Under the pieces are notes generated by a model, which had not been told where the DNA came from, did not search any database, and worked only from the letters and a program-made list of their open reading frames with translations. The position numbers were made by a program, and so were the translations under genes. A stretch of 64,000 bases of DNA from Clostridia bacterium (GTDB lineage: Bacteria > Bacillota > Clostridia > Oscillospirales > CAG-272): assembly GCA_017623355.1 (NCBI GenBank), contig JAGAPG010000002.1, positions 1 to 64,000 of the forward strand, read 5' to 3'. This document shows, in pieces, positions 38,478 to 49,278 of the stretch (positions are counted from its first letter, which is position 1; each line of letters starts with the position of its first letter).

Positions 38478-39278
38478 ATGTCACAAAACATTAAAGCATT
38501 ACGAACAAGGATAAAAAGCGTCAATTCCACGTTGCATCTCACAAAAGCAATGGGACTTGTGGCATCGTCTAAAATAAAAAAAGCAACCGATGCTATGCAA
38601 AAGGGAAGAGCTTATAAGAGCTCTCTTTTGCAAGTTGTTTCGTTGCTTACTGCTTCATCAGAGTGCAGAAAAAGTCCGTATATGCAGAAACGCGACACCG
38701 ACAGATTGAGAATAATAGTTGTTGCAGGTGATAGAGGAATGGCTGGCGGATATAATGCGAATATATTTAGATTTATGCGTGATTATCCTGACGCTGAGAT
38801 AATTGCTCTTGGTAAGCGTGCGTGCGATAGGTATCACTGTCAATATAAATCTTCTGAGCATTTTACTGTCGAGGATGCAATGGAGATAGCTACTGCACAG
38901 TGTAAGGATTATTTGGAAGGAAAATTTGATAGATTGGCTATCGTTTCTACAAAATACGCTTCTGCTATATCTCAAATTCCCGAATATACAGAGCTTTTGC
39001 CAATAAAAAGCTCTGATCGCGCATCCGTGGCTACAATATTTGAGCCCGACGAACTAACTATTTTGAATTTTATAGTTCCTGAATATGTTGCGGGAATGAT
39101 AAGCGTAGCTGTTAAAGAAAGCTTCGCTTGCGAGGTTACTGCCAGAAGAGCTGCTATGGATTCTGCAGGAAAAAATGCGACTGAGATGATAAATGATCTT
39201 CAGCTTTCATACAACCGAGCTCGTCAAGGTGCTATTACTCAGGAAATAACTGAAATAGTTGCCGGTAGCGGAGTATGA
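38478..39278 (+). CDS. atpG: F-type ATP synthase subunit gamma
   Basis: A 266-residue central rotor subunit, somewhat short for the family (280-290). N-terminal helix IKALRTRIKSVNSTLHLTKA and C-terminal helix AAMDSAGKNATEMINDLQLS form the coiled coil that turns inside the alpha/beta ring; VVAGDRGMAGGYN is the conserved core motif. It follows atpA after 4 bp. Confidence 0.96.
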   Translation: MSQNIKALRTRIKSVNSTLHLTKAMGLVASSKIKKATDAMQKGRAYKSSLLQVVSLLTASSECRKSPYMQKRDTDRLRIIVVAGDRGMAGGYNANIFRFMRDYPDAEIIALGKRACDRYHCQYKSSEHFTVEDAMEIATAQCKDYLEGKFDRLAIVSTKYASAISQIPEYTELLPIKSSDRASVATIFEPDELTILNFIVPEYVAGMISVAVKESFACEVTARRAAMDSAGKNATEMINDLQLSYNRARQGAITQEITEIVAGSGV

Positions 39279-39298
39279 TGATCTAAAGGAGGAAATAG

Positions 39299-40698
<1,400 letters not shown>

Positions 40699-40699
<1 letters not shown>

Positions 40700-40959
40700 T
40701 GAAAGAATATGAGCTTAAGATATCAACGCCGGATGGTAACTTCTTTCAAGGTAATGTAGTGGCGTTATACGTTAACGGCACAGAGGGACAGCTTGCCATA
40801 TTAGCGGGACATATTCCGTTTATAACTGCGATTAAGGAAGGCGCTATTCGCTTGGAATTTGATGATATGACTGAAAAAATCGGAGCTTCAAGGGGTGGCG
40901 TGTTGACCGTAGATAAGGATAAGGTAACACTGATATCAAGTACTTTTTCATGGGAATAA
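40699..40959 (+). CDS. atpC: F-type ATP synthase subunit epsilon, short form
   Basis: An 86-residue protein that contains only the N-terminal beta-sandwich (ISTPDGNFFQGNV; EGQLAILAGHIPFITAI; GGVLTVDKDKVTLIS). The usual C-terminal two-helix domain of about 45 residues, which can extend and block ATP hydrolysis, is absent; the stop is followed at once by the operon terminator. Short epsilon subunits are known in some anaerobes. Confidence 0.92.
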
Positions 40960-40962
40960 AAT

Positions 40963-40991
40963 AAAAAGCTGTTGCAAAGCAACAGCTTTTT
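40963..40991. terminator. Bidirectional terminator
   Basis: Stem AAAAAGCTGTTGC (40963-40975), loop AAA, complement to 40991. It ends the atp operon and the opposing exporter-pyk operon. Confidence 0.92.
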
Positions 40992-40996
40992 GTATT

Positions 40997-41767
40997 TTAA
41001 AGAGTGGGAAGATCGTTATTTTTATCAATAACATTTTCGTCTTCCGAATTTGATAAGATTTCAGCTTGAAAAGCAGCCTCTGATGAATCAGTTGACTTTA
41101 TATCCGTTATGTCCATAGAGATTTTTTCGTTTTCGACAATGACTTTATTGTCATACATATCAGCAGCTAATGCATCTTCCTTATATTCGCCGTGTCTTTC
41201 TTTGTATTCTATTACAGCCCTTTTCATAATAGTACCAAAATAAAATAATGAAAACAAATTTCCAAGTCCGGAAAGACATAGAGCAATTCCGAGAATAATA
41301 ACCGATCTTATTATATTATCGGCAGAATCTTTTATAAGAACAAATCCGGACGCTATTGTAAGAGAAGAAAATATTAATAAAAACCACCACATTTTCATCT
41401 TGTATCTTTTGGCGTTTATTACGGTTTGTAGCTTAAACGAGCCGTCAATAACTATGAAAAGTCCGATAAACATAGGATAAATAGTTATAACCTTGTCGTT
41501 GAGTATCATAGATGTAACGCCACATATTATAGTAAGAACAGAGAAAAGAAGTGTGATTCCAAAGATGAAGCCTCTTTGACGCTCAGCTAAAATTTTTATA
41601 GCTAATATTATTCCAAAGAGAAGAACTGCTCCGCCGACTATATATCCAATCGTTTGGAGAAATTTTTCTTGAAATATAAAGCAAAGCACTCCAAGCGTGC
41701 ATAGTGTAACTGCAATAAGAAGATATCCCCATCTGAAATTTTTAATAGCAGAAGTTATTTTTCCCAT
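40997..41767 (-). CDS. DUF308 (HdeD-like) membrane protein
   Basis: A 256-residue protein with six membrane helices in three pairs (residues about 13-180) and an acidic 70-residue cytoplasmic tail. The repeated helix pairs with Gly-rich turns resemble DUF308/HdeD proteins, whose function in Gram-positive bacteria is unknown. The gene follows pyk after 9 bp with GGAGG and is the last of a four-gene operon. Confidence 0.78.
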   Translation of the reverse strand: MGKITSAIKNFRWGYLLIAVTLCTLGVLCFIFQEKFLQTIGYIVGGAVLLFGIILAIKILAERQRGFIFGITLLFSVLTIICGVTSMILNDKVITIYPMFIGLFIVIDGSFKLQTVINAKRYKMKMWWFLLIFSSLTIASGFVLIKDSADNIIRSVIILGIALCLSGLGNLFSLFYFGTIMKRAVIEYKERHGEYKEDALAADMYDNKVIVENEKISMDITDIKSTDSSEAAFQAEILSNSEDENVIDKNNDLPTL

Positions 41768-41776
41768 AAAACCTCC

Positions 41777-43192
41777 TTAAATAGATTCAAGCTTGATAAG
41801 GTTTGTGTTACCGCTTTCTCCATTTATCATACCGCCAGTTATAACGATTTCATCTCCTTTTTTAAGATTAAATGTCTGCTTTGCGGCTTTTTTAGCCATA
41901 TAAAATAGTACATCTGTGGAATTTACGGTTTCGTTCATTATAGGAGTAACTCCCCAAGAAAGCGAAAGCTTTCTCCAGGTTTTTTCATTAGTAGTCATAC
42001 CTAAAATATCAACAGGGGAACGAAAACGTGAAACCATTCGTACAGTGATTCCGGATATTGAGCAAACCACGATAGCCTTTGCGTGTATATCAATAGCCAT
42101 ACAAGCAGAGGAGTGAGAAATAGCATCTACAGGATTTTTTATTATGAATCCGGAGTTTCTGAAAAGTGTTTCATAATCAATACAGCTTTCGGTTTTTTCA
42201 GCTATTTTAGACATCGTTTTTACAGTAAGAGCAGGGTGTTTTCCGACGGCAGTTTCTCCGGATAGCATTATAGCGCTTGTTCCATCATAAACAGCGTTTG
42301 CAACATCGGAAATTTCTGCTCTTGTAGGACGGGGGTTTTGTATCATAGATTCAAGCATTTCCGTCGCGGTAATAACTCGTTTTCCAAGCATTCTGCATTT
42401 GGTGATAAGATATTTTTGAACAGATGGCACTTCTTCAAACGGTATTTCGACACCAAGATCTCCTCTGCCTATCATAATGCCGTCGCATTCCATGCAAATA
42501 TCCTCGATATTATCAACGCCTGCGCGGTTTTCTATCTTTGCTATAATATCAATATCACATTTTGATGTGTTTTCCTTTATAAAATTTTTAACATCAACAA
42601 GATCCTGCCTTCTTGAAACGAAGGAGCATGCTATAAAATCAACATCGTTTTCAATTCCGAAAAGTATATCACTCTTATCCTGTTCGGAAAGATATTCTTG
42701 ATTTAATAGCTTGTTTGGGAAGCTCATGCTTTTTGAGTTGGAAATCTCTCCGCCCATAAGCACCTTGCATTTTGCATTGGTATCGGTAAGCTCAACTACC
42801 TCGAAAACAACAAGACCATTGTTGACAGAGATTTTATCTCCGATTGAAAGATCGTTTATCATACCCTTGTATGTAACGCTCACGGTATTTTGATCGCCTT
42901 CGATATCATTGGTTGTAAATGTGAAAAAATCGCCGTCATTTAAAAAGATTTTTCCGTTCTTGAACTTTTTTATTCTGTATTCGGGACCTTTAGTATCAAG
43001 CATTATTGCAATAGGCATTTCGAGCTTTTCGCGAACCTTTTTGATTGCGTTTATTTTTTTTAGATGCTCCTCGTGTGTACCGTGCGAAAAATTAAGTCTT
43101 GCCACGTTCATACCCGCAAGACAAAGCTCTGTAAGGACATTTTCATCCTCGCAGGCGGGGCCTATCGTACATACTATTTTTGTTTTTCTCAT
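41777..43192 (-). CDS. pyk: Pyruvate kinase
   Basis: A 471-residue enzyme, converting PEP and ADP to pyruvate and ATP. Motifs: ARLNFSHG, IMLDTKGPEYRI, the catalytic Lys in IAKIENRAGVDNI, MIGRGDLGVEIPFE, and TATEMLESMIQNPRPTRAE. It lacks the extra C-terminal PEP-utiliser domain found in Bacillus. The ATG overlaps the stop of the upstream ABC gene (ATGA), so expression is linked to the exporter. Confidence 0.97.
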   Translation of the reverse strand: MRKTKIVCTIGPACEDENVLTELCLAGMNVARLNFSHGTHEEHLKKINAIKKVREKLEMPIAIMLDTKGPEYRIKKFKNGKIFLNDGDFFTFTTNDIEGDQNTVSVTYKGMINDLSIGDKISVNNGLVVFEVVELTDTNAKCKVLMGGEISNSKSMSFPNKLLNQEYLSEQDKSDILFGIENDVDFIACSFVSRRQDLVDVKNFIKENTSKCDIDIIAKIENRAGVDNIEDICMECDGIMIGRGDLGVEIPFEEVPSVQKYLITKCRMLGKRVITATEMLESMIQNPRPTRAEISDVANAVYDGTSAIMLSGETAVGKHPALTVKTMSKIAEKTESCIDYETLFRNSGFIIKNPVDAISHSSACMAIDIHAKAIVVCSISGITVRMVSRFRSPVDILGMTTNEKTWRKLSLSWGVTPIMNETVNSTDVLFYMAKKAAKQTFNLKKGDEIVITGGMINGESGNTNLIKLESI

Positions 43193-44949
43193 AATGATTC
43201 CTCCATGACTCCAAATTGAGAATTATATAATTTATAATAAAATCCTTGCTTTTCTATAAGCTCATTATGCTTTCCTTGCTCAATAATATTTCCGTTTTTC
43301 ATAACGAGAATAATATCAGCTTCTTTTATAGTGGAAAGACGGTGAGCAACTATAAATGATGTTCTGTTTTGCATAAGAGTGGAAAATGCTTCTTGAATTT
43401 TTATCTCCGTTCTTGTATCTATTGATGATGTAGCTTCGTCAAGAATAAGCATCGGAGGTAATGAGAGCATAACTCTTGCGATACACAAAAGCTGCTTTTG
43501 CCCCTGAGATAAAACAGATGAATTTTCCGAAACTATCGTATCATAACCGTTAGGCAATCTTTTTATAAAGCTGTGAGCATGAGAAAGCTTTGCCGCTTGA
43601 ACGATTTCTTCGTAGGTGGCATTTGGTTTGCCGATAGCTATATTTTCATATACGGTGGTATTTCTGATCCAGGTATCCTGTAATACCATACCGAAATTTT
43701 TTCTTAACGAATTGCGAGTTATGTTGTTGATATTGTTGCCATCTACTGAAATTTCGCCTTTGTTTACATCATAAAATCTCATTATTAAATTAATAAGAGT
43801 TGTTTTTCCGCATCCGGTGGGACCAACAATAGCAATACGTTGACCGTGCGAGACCTTGAAAGAAAGATTCTCAATAAGACTTTGATTTTCGGAATAAGAA
43901 AAGCTTACATTATCAAAGGAAACCTCTCCGTTTGCATTATCAAGCACAATTGCATAATTACTGTCGCATTGTTCGGATTTCTCATTTATAAATTCAAAGG
44001 TTCTTGAAGCGCATGCAAAAGCGTTTTGAAGCTCGCTTATAACTCCTGAGATCTCATTGAACGGCTTTGCATATTGCGTTGCGTAGCTTAGAAAACATGA
44101 TAAAGCACCGATAGTTAGAGTAGAAGCGGAGCTATCTATTACCATAAAAGCACCGACAAGGGCTACAGAAGCATAAATAAGCGCGTTTATGAATCTTGTA
44201 GATGGATTTACTAATGAAGAGAAAAAGATTGCTTTTATAGAGCATTTTTCAAGCTCATGATTAACCGTGTCGAATTTTTCGATAGCCTCATCCTCATGAG
44301 AAAAGGCTTTAACAGTTTTCTGATTGCCGATCATTTCTTCAACTATCGCGGTTTGATCGGCTCTGGTTTTTGATTGAGCCATAAACATTGAATATGTTTT
44401 TTTTGCAATAAAGTTTGCAACAAAAAGCGAAAGAGGAGTTAGTACAACAACAACTATAGTTATTTGCCAGCTTATTGTAAGCATAAATACAAGAGTTGCG
44501 ATAATAGTTACAACACCTGTAAACAACTGAGTAAAGCCCATTAAAAGTCCGTCAGCAAACTGATCAACGTCGGCGATTATTTTGCTTACGACCTCTCCGT
44601 ATGAGTGAGAATCAATGTATTTTAACGGCAAAGAATGAATTTTTTTAAAAGCGTCGTTTCTTACGTCCTTTGTAATATTATAAACGATTTTGTTGTTTAT
44701 ATTATTCATGATCCATTGAAGAAAAGCAACGCCGGCAGTAATTATACAAATTTTTATGAGTAATTCGCTGATAGCTTTAAAATCAACTGAGTCTTTTCCC
44801 AATATAAGATCTATAGTGTCACCTATTACGATCGGAATATAAAGAGAAAAAACGGCTGTAGCTGCAGCAAAAAGAATCGAAAGGACGGTGAAAAGCTTAT
44901 ATCTTTTAAGGTAATGAAAGACTTGCTTTACAGTACTGGATTTTTTCAT
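43189..44949 (-). CDS. ABC exporter half-transporter, consensus ATPase site
   Basis: A 586-residue half-transporter: six-helix permease domain (about 15-310) and ATPase domain with Walker A GPTGCGKTT, signature LSQGQKQLL and Walker B PMLILDEATSSID, where the catalytic Glu is intact. The signature is LSQGQ rather than LSGGQ. The start is the ATG at 44949 with GGAGGAG upstream. It pairs with the upstream gene, overlapping by 4 nt. Such heterodimers export drugs, lipids or peptides. Confidence 0.93.
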   Translation of the reverse strand: MKKSSTVKQVFHYLKRYKLFTVLSILFAAATAVFSLYIPIVIGDTIDLILGKDSVDFKAISELLIKICIITAGVAFLQWIMNNINNKIVYNITKDVRNDAFKKIHSLPLKYIDSHSYGEVVSKIIADVDQFADGLLMGFTQLFTGVVTIIATLVFMLTISWQITIVVVVLTPLSLFVANFIAKKTYSMFMAQSKTRADQTAIVEEMIGNQKTVKAFSHEDEAIEKFDTVNHELEKCSIKAIFFSSLVNPSTRFINALIYASVALVGAFMVIDSSASTLTIGALSCFLSYATQYAKPFNEISGVISELQNAFACASRTFEFINEKSEQCDSNYAIVLDNANGEVSFDNVSFSYSENQSLIENLSFKVSHGQRIAIVGPTGCGKTTLINLIMRFYDVNKGEISVDGNNINNITRNSLRKNFGMVLQDTWIRNTTVYENIAIGKPNATYEEIVQAAKLSHAHSFIKRLPNGYDTIVSENSSVLSQGQKQLLCIARVMLSLPPMLILDEATSSIDTRTEIKIQEAFSTLMQNRTSFIVAHRLSTIKEADIILVMKNGNIIEQGKHNELIEKQGFYYKLYNSQFGVMEESL

Positions 44950-46694
44950 ACAAGCTCCTCCTTTCCAAATTGAGAAGCATATATTTCCGAATATACGGAG
45001 CATTGCTTCAAAAGATCCTTGTGATAACCGATTCCAACTATTTTTCCGTCGTCAAGAACAATTATTTTGTCGGCGTGCATAACCGATGAGGCTCTTTGCG
45101 ATACGATTATCGTTGTGGGATTAAAATCAAGCTTTGATATAGCTGAACGTAGAGAGGCGTCGGTAGCATAATCAAGAGCAGATGAGGAGTCATCGAGAAT
45201 AAGTATTTTCGGTTTTTTAATCAAAGCTCTTGCTATAGTAAGACGTTGTTTTTGACCTCCGGAAAGATTTTTTCCGCCTTGATCTATAAACATGTCAAGT
45301 CCGTCTTTTTTTGAAAGAAGAATATCTTTACCTTGAGCCACTGATATAGCCTCTATCATTTCTTGATCGGTTGCGTTTTCGTTGCCCCATTTCATATTGT
45401 CGCGCAAAGTACCTCTGAATAAAACAGCTTTTTGCGGAACAACACCTATTTTGTTAAGCAAGCTCTCGGAGCAATATTCCTTTACATTTATCCCATCAAC
45501 TAATATTTCTCCGTCGGTAACATCGTAAAATCTTGAAATTAAATTCACAAGAGTCGTTTTGCCGCTTCCTGTTGCTCCTACGATTCCGACAGTTTCTCCG
45601 CGTTTAACGGAAAAATTGATATCATCAAGAGAATTTTCGCTCGCCTTTGGATACTTCATAGATACATTTCTGAACTCTATTGCATTTTCCGAGCAGTTAT
45701 CCGTATCTTTTAAAGCTCCGTCTATAATTGACGGTTGAATTTCAAATATAGCTTGAACTCGGTTTCCGCAAGCAACAGATTTTGTAATATTTATAATAAG
45801 GTTTGCAAGCTTTATAAGCTCTATAAGAATTTGAGACATATAATTATATAGGGCTATAACCTGTCCCTGAGATAAAGAACCGGAATTTACCTGAATAGCA
45901 CCATTCCATATAAGCATAACGATAGCAAAATTTATTATCGCGAATGTGGCGGGATTCATAATAGCAGATATTTTGCCCACAAATGTTTGCGCTGAGAATA
46001 ATGAATATGTCTCGGCTTTGAATTCGGATATTTCGTCATTTTCTTTACCAAAAGCGCGAATAACGCGAACTCCGGTCAAATTTTCTCTGGTTCTGTTAAG
46101 GACCTTATCAAGCCTTGCTTGAACCTTTTTGAAAAGCGGTATTGAAATACACATAATTCCGAACACGACAATTGCAAGCAAAGGAATAGCAAGAACAAAG
46201 GTAGTAGCAGGACGTTCAAAAAAGGACGAGCTTGTCCTATCAACATAAAATGCCATGATCATTGCACCAAAAACCACAATCGGTGAACGCATAAACAATC
46301 TGAGAGTTAAATTTACACCTGTTTGAACTTGATTCATATCGCTTGTCATTCTGGTGATCATGGTCGATGTGCCAAGCTCATCTATTTCTGAATATGAAAG
46401 AGATTGAATATGTGAAAATAATGAATGCTTAACCTTGCAGGAAAATCCTACGGCAGCCTTTGCTGCAAAATATTGAGCAACGAGAGTGCAGGACAAACCT
46501 ACCGTCGCAAAAATTACTAAAAGTATGCACATTTTGATGATATAGGCTTTATCATCGTTTGCGATTCCAATATCTATTATGTTCGCAATAACGAGAGGGA
46601 CAAGAAGCTCGAAAACAGCTTCAAGCATTTTAAATAGAGGACTTATAATACATTCCTTGTAATAACCTCTCATGTAAGCCAATAGCTTTTTCAT
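44946..46694 (-). CDS. ABC exporter half-transporter, degenerate ATPase site
   Basis: A 582-residue half-transporter of the same layout: permease (about 10-305), Walker A GATGSGKTT, signature LSGGQKQR and Walker B KILILDDSSSALD. The residue after the Walker B Asp is Asp, not Glu, which makes this the degenerate half, as in TM287/288- and BmrCD-type heterodimers. It is first in the operon, with a strong promoter. The cargo is unknown. Confidence 0.93.
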   Translation of the reverse strand: MKKLLAYMRGYYKECIISPLFKMLEAVFELLVPLVIANIIDIGIANDDKAYIIKMCILLVIFATVGLSCTLVAQYFAAKAAVGFSCKVKHSLFSHIQSLSYSEIDELGTSTMITRMTSDMNQVQTGVNLTLRLFMRSPIVVFGAMIMAFYVDRTSSSFFERPATTFVLAIPLLAIVVFGIMCISIPLFKKVQARLDKVLNRTRENLTGVRVIRAFGKENDEISEFKAETYSLFSAQTFVGKISAIMNPATFAIINFAIVMLIWNGAIQVNSGSLSQGQVIALYNYMSQILIELIKLANLIINITKSVACGNRVQAIFEIQPSIIDGALKDTDNCSENAIEFRNVSMKYPKASENSLDDINFSVKRGETVGIVGATGSGKTTLVNLISRFYDVTDGEILVDGINVKEYCSESLLNKIGVVPQKAVLFRGTLRDNMKWGNENATDQEMIEAISVAQGKDILLSKKDGLDMFIDQGGKNLSGGQKQRLTIARALIKKPKILILDDSSSALDYATDASLRSAISKLDFNPTTIIVSQRASSVMHADKIIVLDDGKIVGIGYHKDLLKQCSVYSEIYASQFGKEELV

Positions 46695-46747
46695 ATATGA
46701 CTCCCTTCATAAAATGATATAAGCAAAACCCTATTTATTCATTATAA

Positions 46748-46776
46748 ATTATAACATAGCAAAAACAATATTACAA
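46748..46776 (-). promoter_or_regulatory. Promoter of the ABC exporter-pyk operon
   Basis: On the minus strand, TTGTAA (46776-46771), 17-bp spacer, TATAAT (46753-46748) in extended TGTTATAAT. Confidence 0.7.
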
Positions 46777-46890
46777 TAAAATTAAAATATAAAACTTTTA
46801 AAAATCAAGACTTTTTAATGAAAAAAGAGAAGTAACAAAATAAATGAATATATTATCAAATTTACATATGTTCAAATATTGTAGAAATAA

Positions 46891-46918
46891 AAGGGATCTT
46901 GTAGTTTCAAGATCCCTT
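46891..46918 (-). terminator. Terminator after the RNase J gene
   Basis: An 11-bp stem AAGGGATCTTG with its complement, 6-nt loop, T-rich tail on the minus strand; 5 bp past the stop codon. Confidence 0.85.
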
Positions 46919-46923
46919 CACGC

Positions 46924-48807
46924 TTAAATATTCATAAGTATCGGTAAAATAACAGGCTTCCGTTTTGTTTTGTTAAATATAAATTTTGCCAAATTATTTT
47001 TAAGCACATTTTTAAGCTCCGACCATTCGGTGATATCCTTTTCTAATGCGTTAATTAAGCATTTCGTTGCTATATCGCGTGCCTCGTTCATAAGCTCTTC
47101 GTTTTCGCGAACATAAACAAAGCCTCTTGAGATGATCTCAGGTCCTGACATGAGCATTTTTGCATCTAAGCTGATAGTTGCAACTGCGATTATAAGACCG
47201 TTTTCAGCTAAATTTTTTCTATCTCTCAATACGATGTTTCCGACGTCTCCGATTCCGCTTCCGTCAATAAGGATTTTTCCGGATGGAACAGTGCCGGAAA
47301 ATCTTGCTCCGTCTTCATCGATTTCTATAACCTTACCAATATCGGAAACAAAAATATTTTCGCTTGCCATTCCCATGCTTTCTGCAAGCTCCTTATGTTG
47401 GATAAGATGTCTGTATTCACCGTGAATAGGCATAAAATATTTTGGCTTCACAAGAGAATGCATCAATTTAAGCTCCTCTTGACAAGCGTGTCCTGAAACA
47501 TGGACTTCAACGCTGGAATCGTGATAAACATTTACCCCGCGTCTGTACATCTCGTTTACTATTTTTCCTACTAAAGGCTCGTTGCCGGGAATAGCGCTTG
47601 AAGAGAGGACTACCAAGTCCTTATCGGTAAGAGAAACCTTATTGTGATCGGAAAAAGCCATTCTGTAAAGAGCGCTCATCGGCTCTCCCTGACTTCCGGT
47701 TGTTACGATAGTAAGCTTTTCGGGCGGATATTTTTTAATAGAGTCAATATCAATAAGAACATCGTCAGGGACATTCATATATCCGAGTCTTACAGCGGCA
47801 TTAACTACGTTTTCCATACTTCTGCCGGTGACAGCAACCTTTCTTCCGTGACGCACGCTTGTATTGATAATCTGTTGAACTCTATGAACATTTGATGCAA
47901 ATGTAGCAATAATAATTCGTTTATCCTTTGCGGAAGAGAAAATCTTTTCAAGAGAGATACCAACCTTGCTTTCGGAAGGAGTATATCCGGAGCGTTCTAC
48001 GTTTGTAGATTCACAAAGAAGCATAGTAACTCCTTCATTTCCAAGCTGACCGAAGCGAGTTATATCCATAGGCTCACTTTCTATTGGTGTGAGGTCAAGC
48101 TTGAAATCACCCGTATGAATTATAACACCTTGCGGAGTAGTGATGGCAAGAGCACAGGCATCTGCGATGGAGTGGTTTACTCTTATAAATTCTATTTTAA
48201 AGCATCCTACATTGATAATATCCTTAGCACTCACTGTATTTAACTTTGCACTTTGTAAAAGCTTGTGTTCAATAAGCTTATTTTCCAAGATTCCCAAAGT
48301 AAGCTTGGTGCCGAATATAGGAACATTGAGTGTTCTTAAAAGATACGGAAGAGAACCTATATGATCCTCATGACCATGAGTAATGAATACACCTCTTATT
48401 TTTTCTATATTGTTTTCAAGATAAGTAAAATCAGGAATTACAAGGTCGACTCCAAGCATATCATCATCCGGAAAACCGATTCCGCAATCAATTATTATAA
48501 TATCGTTTCCGCATTCCAAAACGGTCATATTTTTTCCAATTTCGTTGAGTCCGCCTAATGAAAAAATTTTCAGCTTTGGAGCAGGCTGCTTTGAAGGAGC
48601 TTTTTTGGAAGAACGTTTCGCTGATTTTGCAGGTGATTTCTTGGTGGGTTTTGAAGCGCTTGAGGATTTTTTTGAAATAGCGCGAGAAGTTTTTTTTATC
48701 TTTGTGATCTCAGTATCCTTATCGTTCATAGACTCCTTCTTCTTAGATGTGGGCTTGCGCCATCTTTTAGTATACGATTTTTTTGTTTCTTGCTCTGCTT
48801 TAGACAT
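46924..48807 (-). CDS. rnj: Ribonuclease J with long basic N-terminal tail
   Basis: A 627-residue metallo-beta-lactamase-fold RNase, acting on mRNA and rRNA as endonuclease and 5'-3' exonuclease. The catalytic motif THGHEDHIGSLPYLL starts near residue 151; the beta-CASP domain (VTGRSMENV, TTGSQGEPMSALYRM) and PIHGEYRHL follow. Residues 1-78 form an added tail very rich in Lys, Ser, Ala and Pro, like a histone H1 tail; RNase J normally begins at about KIFSLGGLNEIGKN. The start is the ATG at 48807 with AAAGGAT. A second rnj copy may exist elsewhere. Confidence 0.94.
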   Translation of the reverse strand: MSKAEQETKKSYTKRWRKPTSKKKESMNDKDTEITKIKKTSRAISKKSSSASKPTKKSPAKSAKRSSKKAPSKQPAPKLKIFSLGGLNEIGKNMTVLECGNDIIIIDCGIGFPDDDMLGVDLVIPDFTYLENNIEKIRGVFITHGHEDHIGSLPYLLRTLNVPIFGTKLTLGILENKLIEHKLLQSAKLNTVSAKDIINVGCFKIEFIRVNHSIADACALAITTPQGVIIHTGDFKLDLTPIESEPMDITRFGQLGNEGVTMLLCESTNVERSGYTPSESKVGISLEKIFSSAKDKRIIIATFASNVHRVQQIINTSVRHGRKVAVTGRSMENVVNAAVRLGYMNVPDDVLIDIDSIKKYPPEKLTIVTTGSQGEPMSALYRMAFSDHNKVSLTDKDLVVLSSSAIPGNEPLVGKIVNEMYRRGVNVYHDSSVEVHVSGHACQEELKLMHSLVKPKYFMPIHGEYRHLIQHKELAESMGMASENIFVSDIGKVIEIDEDGARFSGTVPSGKILIDGSGIGDVGNIVLRDRKNLAENGLIIAVATISLDAKMLMSGPEIISRGFVYVRENEELMNEARDIATKCLINALEKDITEWSELKNVLKNNLAKFIFNKTKRKPVILPILMNI

Positions 48808-48847
48808 AATTATCCTTTCTGTTAATAGTGTTAGTAAACTAACTGTG

Positions 48848-48899
48848 AATGAATGGCCGAAATGCGCGTATAAACGACCCCGCGCGAAGAGCATTCATT
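48848..48899 (-). promoter_or_regulatory. Structured leader of the RNase J gene
   Basis: Inside a leader of about 110 nt, AATGAATG (48848-48855) pairs with CATTCATT (48892-48899), and GCGCG (48864-48868) pairs with CGCGC (48881-48885) inside it. The leader is much more GC-rich than its surroundings. A further palindrome, GTTAGT-TT-ACTAAC (about 48829-48842), lies before the ribosome site. Confidence 0.5.
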
Positions 48900-48923
48900 A
48901 TTAAAACGAAATTTATTATATCT

Positions 48924-48952
48924 ATTTTATCATATAATTGAGCGTTAGTCAA
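48924..48952 (-). promoter_or_regulatory. Promoter of the RNase J gene
   Basis: On the minus strand, TTGACT (48952-48947), 17-bp spacer, TAAAAT (48929-48924) in extended TGATAAAAT. The -35 box overlaps the stop codon of the upstream small gene. Confidence 0.8.
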
Positions 48953-49224
48953 CTAAAAATAATAAACAAGGCTAAAACCATGCCCATAATGATGCTTCCA
49001 AGAATAAAGCCTGCGAGAAATTTTAGCGATTTGCGCTTTTTATCTCGAATGAATCTTTTTCCGTTATCAAGTTCGTGAATGATCATAGCGGCGGCTTTTA
49101 CCATATCGTTTTCGCTTTCGTGTGAATAATCAGTATCTCCTTTTAAAACGAAATAAGCCTCGTCAAAATAATCGCTTTTGGTATCCTTTATGAAAATCAT
49201 TCTTTTTTTACAGCCTTTTATCAT
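48949..49224 (-). CDS. Small protein with C-terminal membrane helix
   Basis: A 91-residue protein. Residues 1-65 are soluble and charged, with DTDYSHESENDMVKAAAMII in the middle; residues 68-91 form one membrane helix at the very C-terminus (tail anchor). GGAG lies 5 nt before the ATG. It follows spmB after 54 bp without a terminator, so it may be part of that operon. I recognise no family. Its last bases carry the -35 box of the RNase J promoter. Confidence 0.7.
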   Translation of the reverse strand: MIKGCKKRMIFIKDTKSDYFDEAYFVLKGDTDYSHESENDMVKAAAMIIHELDNGKRFIRDKKRKSLKFLAGFILGSIIMGMVLALFIIFS

Positions 49225-49278
49225 AATAACTCCGAAATAAACTTTTGTATGATTATATCCAGATGATTTGAAAAATAT

